Assembly (NCBI GenBank): GCA_040757115.1
Contig: JBFLYA010000067.1
Coordinates: 1-18,325, forward strand
Length of the DNA stretch: 18,325 nt
Direction: 5' to 3'
Origin: a bacterium
GTDB taxonomy: Bacteria > UBA9089 > CG2-30-40-21 > SBAY01
How positions within the stretch are numbered: position 1 is the stretch's first letter; each line of letters starts with the position of its first letter. The notes beneath the pieces were generated by a model. The model saw only the letters and a program-made list of their open reading frames with translations, was not told where the DNA came from and ran no database searches. Below are positions 14,568 to 18,325 of this stretch, one piece after another. The position numbers and the translations under genes were made by a program.

Positions 14568-15664
14568 AAATAGCTATTATTGGCACAAGAGGAATACCTG
14601 CTCGCTATGGTGGGTTCGAAACCTGCGTTCAGGAATTGAGTATGCGATTGGTGGAGAAAGGACACGAGGTAATAGTCTATTGTCGAAATAGCAACTCACC
14701 AGACCGACCTAAAGAATTTAAAGGGGTAAAACTCATTCACCTCCCTTCGGTTAGAACCAAAATAGCCGATACCTTTTCACATACCTTTTTTTCTATGATT
14801 CATGTTTTGTTTGGGCGGATTGATGTTATCCTTGTTTTTAATGCGGCTAATAGCCCGTTATGCCTCATTCCAAAGTTATTTGGAAAGAAGATAGCCATCA
14901 ATGTTGATGGACTTGAATGGAAAAGAAGGAAATGGGGCAAGACAGCTCAAACCTATTATCAATTTGCCGAATATCTGGCGACAAAGATATGTCACCAGAT
15001 TATAGCAGATTCAAAGGCTATCCAGCAATATTACCTGAAACGGTATAACACAACCTCTACCTTCATTCCCTATGGGGCGGACATTGAAACTTCTTCAAAT
15101 CCCAACATTCTTAAGGAGTATAATTTAGACAGGGATAATTACTTTTTTGTGGTCACCCGATTGGAGCCAGAAAATAACCCGGATTTAACCATTCAAGCCT
15201 TTGAGCAGGTAAAAACAGATAAAAAACTGGTTATAGTTGGTGGGACAGGTTATAAAAGTCGGTTTGTTCAAGAACTAAGAAAGACAAAAGACAAAAGAAT
15301 AATCTTTATGCCGCCTGTGTATGAAAAAGACCACATCAAAGAATTATTCTGTAATTGCTATGCCTATGTTCATGGGAATGAAGTTGGTGGGACAAACCCT
15401 GCTTTATTAAGTGCTTTAGGTTATGGGAATTGTGTTTTGGCTTTAAATGTGCCCTTTAATGAAGAGGTAGTGGGTGAAGCCGCTATTTTATATGATAGGT
15501 CAACCGAGGATTTAAGCCCAAAAATGCAATATCTTGTCGATAACCCTGATGTCGTCGCCGACTATAGAAAGAGAGCAGTAAATAGAATAAAGAAGGCAGA
15601 ATATACCTGGGAGAGAGTAACTGATGGTTATGAAGAACTTCTCGTAAGCCTTACAGAGTCTTAG
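14564..15664 (+). CDS. DUF1972-type glycosyltransferase (rhamnosyltransferase-like family)
   Basis: This 366-aa enzyme opens with KIAIIGTRGIPARYGGFETC, the signature of the DUF1972 N-terminal domain, followed by a group 1 glycosyltransferase domain from about residue 190. DGLEWKRRKWGK (115-126) is also typical. Members act in extracellular polysaccharide assembly, and some are rhamnosyltransferases; the donor here is unknown. In the C-terminal motif HGNEVGGTNPALLSALGYG the first Glu (Glu273) is kept. Position 283 is Ser, where I recall many relatives having a second Glu (NPSLLEAM), so activity or donor handling may differ. The start overlaps the previous gene's stop by four bases. The TAG at 15662-15664 is followed at once by an inverted repeat. 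Confidence 0.9.
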   Translation: MKIAIIGTRGIPARYGGFETCVQELSMRLVEKGHEVIVYCRNSNSPDRPKEFKGVKLIHLPSVRTKIADTFSHTFFSMIHVLFGRIDVILVFNAANSPLCLIPKLFGKKIAINVDGLEWKRRKWGKTAQTYYQFAEYLATKICHQIIADSKAIQQYYLKRYNTTSTFIPYGADIETSSNPNILKEYNLDRDNYFFVVTRLEPENNPDLTIQAFEQVKTDKKLVIVGGTGYKSRFVQELRKTKDKRIIFMPPVYEKDHIKELFCNCYAYVHGNEVGGTNPALLSALGYGNCVLALNVPFNEEVVGEAAILYDRSTEDLSPKMQYLVDNPDVVADYRKRAVNRIKKAEYTWERVTDGYEELLVSLTES

Positions 15665-15738
15665 GTTTCACGCAAAGGACGCAAATGTAATTTTTTCCCT
15701 TATTTCCCTTTGCGTTCTTTGCGTGCTTTGCGTGAAAC
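15665..15738. terminator. GCAAAG-type inverted repeat between convergent genes
   Basis: GTTTCACGCAAAG (start of 15665-15685) faces CTTTGCGTGAAAC (end of 15709-15738), giving a 13-bp perfect stem. The right arm has extra TTTGCG units and the left arm one GGACGCAAA. It lies one base after the glycosyltransferase stop and 28 bases before the csgG-like gene's stop, so it could end transcription from both sides. It has the same design as the CACGAAG and CGCAGAGAC boxes elsewhere in the window, but without a gene remnant inside. Confidence 0.6.
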
Positions 15739-15766
15739 TTCCTTTCTCCCTGTGAGGTTGAAAATT

Positions 15767-16747
15767 TTACTTTGTCATCTTCACCAGGTCATTCCGTTTA
15801 AATCCAGTGCCAGTGGTAATTATTGCTACAGAATATTTTTCCTTTACTTCTATGACTTCAATCGTCCCCATTTTTTGTCCTTCTTCTCTACCAAGAGATA
15901 AACCGGTAACCGGGTCAATTAATTCTTCTCCTATGGTCCAAACCTCCATTTTATCTCCAGTTTTAATCCCAACATCTATTCCACCATTGATAATGAGCCT
16001 TTCATCTTTTACCGTAACAATTCTTCCTTCCCATGGTTTAGCCTTTAATTGTCCCTCAATAAAACCTACCATATCTTCAATTGCTTGACGGGTAGCTTTA
16101 CCTAAGGGGGTTTTATGAAAATCAACTCCACCAATGGTTACATCACCTACCTTTACTCCACCGGCAACTATAACCGTATTTGCCTTTTGTTCAGTTCGAT
16201 GTGATTCAATAATTTCACCCGTCGAGGCATCAAACATCCTGATATCAACGGCTACCTGGGCGGTGATTACGCCACCGCCACCAAGTGTAATACCCTTAAC
16301 AAAGACTCCAACGCCTTTGATTGATTCAAACTGTGTAAATTCTGTAACTGCACCCTTAATTAAAATTTGAGCTCCAAGTATTTCACCAAATTTAGCCGCA
16401 GTTTCTGGTTTGATTCTATCCGCTTTTCCTAAATCCTGTTCTTTTAGCATATCTTGAAATGCCTTATTGTCCCGTTCCAGGACAATAGATTTACCCGTGT
16501 TATGGAGTGCGGTAATGAGCATCTCTGACATCCCACTTCCAATTTTGGCTTCTACTCCAGGTGCTTTAACCTCAAAATCAAGCACCGCAACTCGTTTCTT
16601 CGGACCAAAATAAGATGTTGTTGAAGTCTCCTCATTACCTTTGGAACTCTTTTCCTTCTTTGCTCCTTCTATCATTTTAAAAGAGAGGATGATACTCAAG
16701 GAAACCATCACTCCAACATTAGCCCATTTTAAAAAAATTTTATTCAT
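15767..16747 (-). CDS. CsgG-family exported protein with C-terminal FlgT-like domain
   Basis: This 326-aa protein has an N-terminal hydrophobic segment (about residues 9-27) without a lipobox Cys, so it is exported or membrane-anchored. Residues about 51-235 match the CsgG family: KKRVAVLDFEVKAPGVEAKI, GSGMSEMLITALHNTGKSIV, LERDNKAFQDMLKEQ, and AAKFGEILGAQILIKGAVTE. Residues about 240-325 look like the small beta domain seen in FlgT-like proteins (GRIVTVKDERLIINGGIDVG ... VIEVKEKYSVAIITTGTGF). CsgG proper is a nonameric outer-membrane secretion channel, but many CsgG-family proteins are periplasmic and not linked to curli. No curli genes are seen here. AGGAGG lies ten bases before the ATG. 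It follows argB after 17 bases and is probably cotranscribed, an unexpected pairing. Confidence 0.87.
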   Translation of the reverse strand: MNKIFLKWANVGVMVSLSIILSFKMIEGAKKEKSSKGNEETSTTSYFGPKKRVAVLDFEVKAPGVEAKIGSGMSEMLITALHNTGKSIVLERDNKAFQDMLKEQDLGKADRIKPETAAKFGEILGAQILIKGAVTEFTQFESIKGVGVFVKGITLGGGGVITAQVAVDIRMFDASTGEIIESHRTEQKANTVIVAGGVKVGDVTIGGVDFHKTPLGKATRQAIEDMVGFIEGQLKAKPWEGRIVTVKDERLIINGGIDVGIKTGDKMEVWTIGEELIDPVTGLSLGREEGQKMGTIEVIEVKEKYSVAIITTGTGFKRNDLVKMTK

Positions 16748-16764
16748 CGTAATTTTTCCTCCTG

Positions 16765-17616
16765 TTACTGAATTATTTGTGTTCCAATTCCCTCATCTGT
16801 AAATAATTCTAAAAGAATCGAATGAGGGATTCGACCATCAATTATGTGTGCTTTATCAACCTTTTTTGAAGTGATTGTCTTTTTACAGGCATTAATCTTC
16901 GGGAGCATTCCTTCAGCAATACACCCATCCTTTATCAATCCCTCAATTTCTTCCAGTTTTAAAGTTGAGATAAGGGAACTGGCATCTTTTATATCCTTAA
17001 AAATACCTTTGATATCCGTCAGGATAATTAATTTTTGAGCAGATAAGGTAATAGCTATTTCTGCGGCGGCTATATCAGCATTGATATTATATCGTTTTCC
17101 ATCTTTTCCTATGCCAATAGGAGCAATAACCGGTATAAATCCATTTTCATCAAGGGTTTGGATTATTTTTGAGTTAATATTAGTTACCTGTCCAGTTAAA
17201 CTTCCATTTGTCGTTTGCATTGCCTCAATCAAATCGCCATCCACACCAGTCAATCCAATTGCTGGAGAGCCATGATGATTAATCAAGGAGACAATTTCTG
17301 CATTTATTCGTCCACCTAAAACCATCTCAACAATTTCCATTGTCTCTGAATCAGTATGTCGAAGTCCGTTGATAAATTCTATTTTCTTACCCATTTTTTT
17401 CATCACCTGGTCTATTTGTGGACCTCCGCCATGGACAATAACTGGTTTAATACCAATATATCTTAATAAAACTATATCCTGGGCAAAACTATGTTTTAAT
17501 TTTTCATCAACCATAGATTTTCCCCCATATTTGATGACGATTATCTTCCCAGAAAATGCCTTGATGTAAGGTAATGCTTCGACTAAAACATTAGCCCGAG
17601 TAATTAATGAATTCAT
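16765..17616 (-). CDS. argB: Acetylglutamate kinase
   Basis: Phosphorylates N-acetylglutamate with ATP, the second step of arginine synthesis, in the cytoplasm. The protein carries the amino-acid-kinase pattern in order: IVIKYGGKSMVDEKL (phosphate-binding Lys), VIVHGGGPQIDQVMKKMGKK, a FINGLRHTD segment, VEMVLGGRINAEIVSLIN, IGLTGVDGDLI, NINADIAAAEIA and LIILTDIKGI, ending ...IGTQIIQ. Length (283 aa) is normal. I place the start at the ATG at 17614-17616. It has AGGAG at a seven-base spacing, whereas the in-frame TTG two codons upstream is too close to that site. The N-terminus (MNSLITRANVLVEALPYIKA) resembles the helix linked to arginine feedback in some ArgB proteins. No other arginine genes are visible in the window. 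Confidence 0.97.
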   Translation of the reverse strand: MNSLITRANVLVEALPYIKAFSGKIIVIKYGGKSMVDEKLKHSFAQDIVLLRYIGIKPVIVHGGGPQIDQVMKKMGKKIEFINGLRHTDSETMEIVEMVLGGRINAEIVSLINHHGSPAIGLTGVDGDLIEAMQTTNGSLTGQVTNINSKIIQTLDENGFIPVIAPIGIGKDGKRYNINADIAAAEIAITLSAQKLIILTDIKGIFKDIKDASSLISTLKLEEIEGLIKDGCIAEGMLPKINACKKTITSKKVDKAHIIDGRIPHSILLELFTDEGIGTQIIQ

Positions 17617-17639
17617 TTTCAATCTCCTCTCACTATTTT

Positions 17640-17668
17640 ATGTTACACTATTTAGTCTCGAAAGTCAA
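17640..17668 (-). promoter_or_regulatory. Probable argB-csgG operon promoter
   Basis: On the minus strand TTGACT (17668-17663), a 17-base spacer and TAACAT (17645-17640). The -10 hexamer matches only partly. The predicted start is close to the argB ribosome site, leaving a very short leader. Confidence 0.45.
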
Positions 17669-17783
17669 CTGAAATTTTTCGACCTGTGAAATAGGTTTTA
17701 AAGGAAAATGGAAAAACCTCCGATAATATATATATCCAGTAAAAACAAAGACTGGCTATGTAAAAAAGAGGGGGTTAGGTAAA

Positions 17784-17984
17784 ATGAGAAACAAAATGAA
17801 GATTTTGGTATCGATCGAGGATGAATTTGGCAATGAAGAGATACAGCCTGTAACAATTGAGGCAGATGTACCTGATTACAAGGAATTTGAGAATTTCAGG
17901 CAAGGCTTTGATGTGTATGAAAGAGCAGTTTTGAGAGCTCAAAAAGAAGCTACAGAAGAGGCTACAGAGAGATGTGTGCTTTGA
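17784..17984 (+). CDS. Short reading frame interrupted by the putative group II intron
   Basis: The frame encodes MRNKMKILVSIEDEFGNEEI, then a stretch rich in acidic residues, FRQGFDVYERAVLRAQKEAT and EEATER, before ending CVL. The last codons already belong to the proposed intron beginning at 17974. The native protein would continue in the downstream exon beyond the window. ATG at 17796 (MKILVSI) is an alternative start; a GGGGGTTAGGT stretch lies a few bases before 17784. The helix FDVYERAVLRAQKEATEEAT reminds me of N-terminal regions of some large transposase families, but I cannot name one with confidence. If it is a transposase, the intron has invaded another mobile element, which is common. 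Confidence 0.55.
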   Translation: MRNKMKILVSIEDEFGNEEIQPVTIEADVPDYKEFENFRQGFDVYERAVLRAQKEATEEATERCVL

Positions 17985-18325
17985 AGTATGGGATACCCGA
18001 GTGGTTGGGAAAACCACCTATGCAAGCCTAATCCTTGTATAGAAGTTTGTAATTATGTAGATAAAGGAACAATCTGTATCTACAGAAAGATAGGGTATCA
18101 TCGTGAGGTGATATGATGGAGTGACGAATTACAAATGACCTACTGGGGTGTATGACTATGGCGTATTAACTCGTGCCAACTGCCCTTTCTCAGCGAAACA
18201 CTGGCAATGTCCTTGTCGGAGATGAATAAATAGGTTAGGTTAAAGCATCTCTGGGTAATGCGTTTGAACATACATCACGGAAGGAAAATGGGTAATCCAT
18301 ATGACCAAAGGAGGACTCACATCTT
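17974..18325 (+). mobile_element. Putative group II intron, 5' part (runs off the window)
   Basis: From 17974 the sequence starts GTGTGC, matching the GUGYG 5' end of group II introns. It abruptly ends the preceding reading frame, and no long frame follows through 18325. The stretch is rich in short complementary segments, for example GTGGTTGGGAAAACCAC at 18001-18017 and TATCATCGTGAGGTGATA at 18097-18114. A candidate EBS1, ATCTCT at 18247-18252 (about 274 bases into the intron, a normal place), pairs perfectly with the last six exon bases, AGAGAT at 17968-17973. EBS2 is unresolved: TGTAG at 18056-18060 complements CTACA at 17962-17966 but lies too early. Domain V and the reverse transcriptase gene, if any, lie beyond the window. 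Confidence 0.6.

Noticed and set aside
17620-17622. TTG as the argB start
   Set aside because: It is only about two bases from the AGGAG site. The ATG at 17614-17616 has a normal seven-base spacing.
18056-18060. TGTAG as EBS2 of the putative intron
   Set aside because: It complements the expected IBS2, but lies only about 83 bases into the intron, much earlier than EBS2 usually does.

Overview
This window is AT-rich and gene-dense, apart from several repeat-filled intergenic regions. It appears to come from an uncultured, probably diderm (two-membrane) bacterium. Three observations support that: two predicted lipoproteins with clear lipoboxes, a CsgG-type envelope protein, and an AsmA-like protein. 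The intergenic DNA holds dispersed repeats (CACGAAG heptads, CACAGAT/CACGGAT units, CGCAGAGAC units, CGCAAAG units) and decayed GxxExxY genes, a texture common in metagenome-assembled candidate phyla. I cannot assign a phylum from the sequence alone.

Layout. Positions 1-710 hold the 3' part of a DDE transposase gene cut by the window edge. Positions 711-1275 are non-coding and contain a decayed GxxExxY fragment between inverted CACGAAG arrays. Positions 1276-11071 (minus strand) form one gene cluster. In transcription order it is: a sigma-70 family factor; a 126-aa protein of unknown function; a Lon/S16-protease-like domain joined through a transmembrane helix to a DUF4384-like domain; a six-helix membrane protein with a long coiled-coil tail; a VWA-like lipoprotein; a perfectly duplicated 345-bp repeat block; a second membrane-anchored DUF4384-like protein; and a 973-aa lipoprotein made of TPR repeats and a CHAT (caspase-like) protease domain. 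Positions 10988-11346 are a divergent promoter region. A 13-bp element occurs there in mirror image at exactly the same distance from two good sigma-70-type promoters. Positions 11347-15664 (plus) encode an AsmA-like protein and two translationally linked glycosyltransferases. A GCAAAG-type inverted repeat separates them from the convergent argB-csgG pair (17616-15767, minus). Positions 17784-18325 contain a short open reading frame that ends at what looks like the 5' end of a group II intron; the intron runs off the window.

How the genes may work together. The minus-strand cluster reads as an envelope-spanning proteolytic or signalling system. It combines a cytoplasmic Lon-like domain tethered to the membrane, two outward-facing DUF4384-like domains, a VWA-like lipoprotein, a polytopic coiled-coil protein and an exported TPR-CHAT protease, headed by its own sigma factor. 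I do not recognise this combination as a named system, and it is the best candidate here for something undescribed. The mirrored promoter element suggests co-regulation with the neighbouring AsmA/glycosyltransferase operon, and so a possible link to cell-envelope or polysaccharide state.
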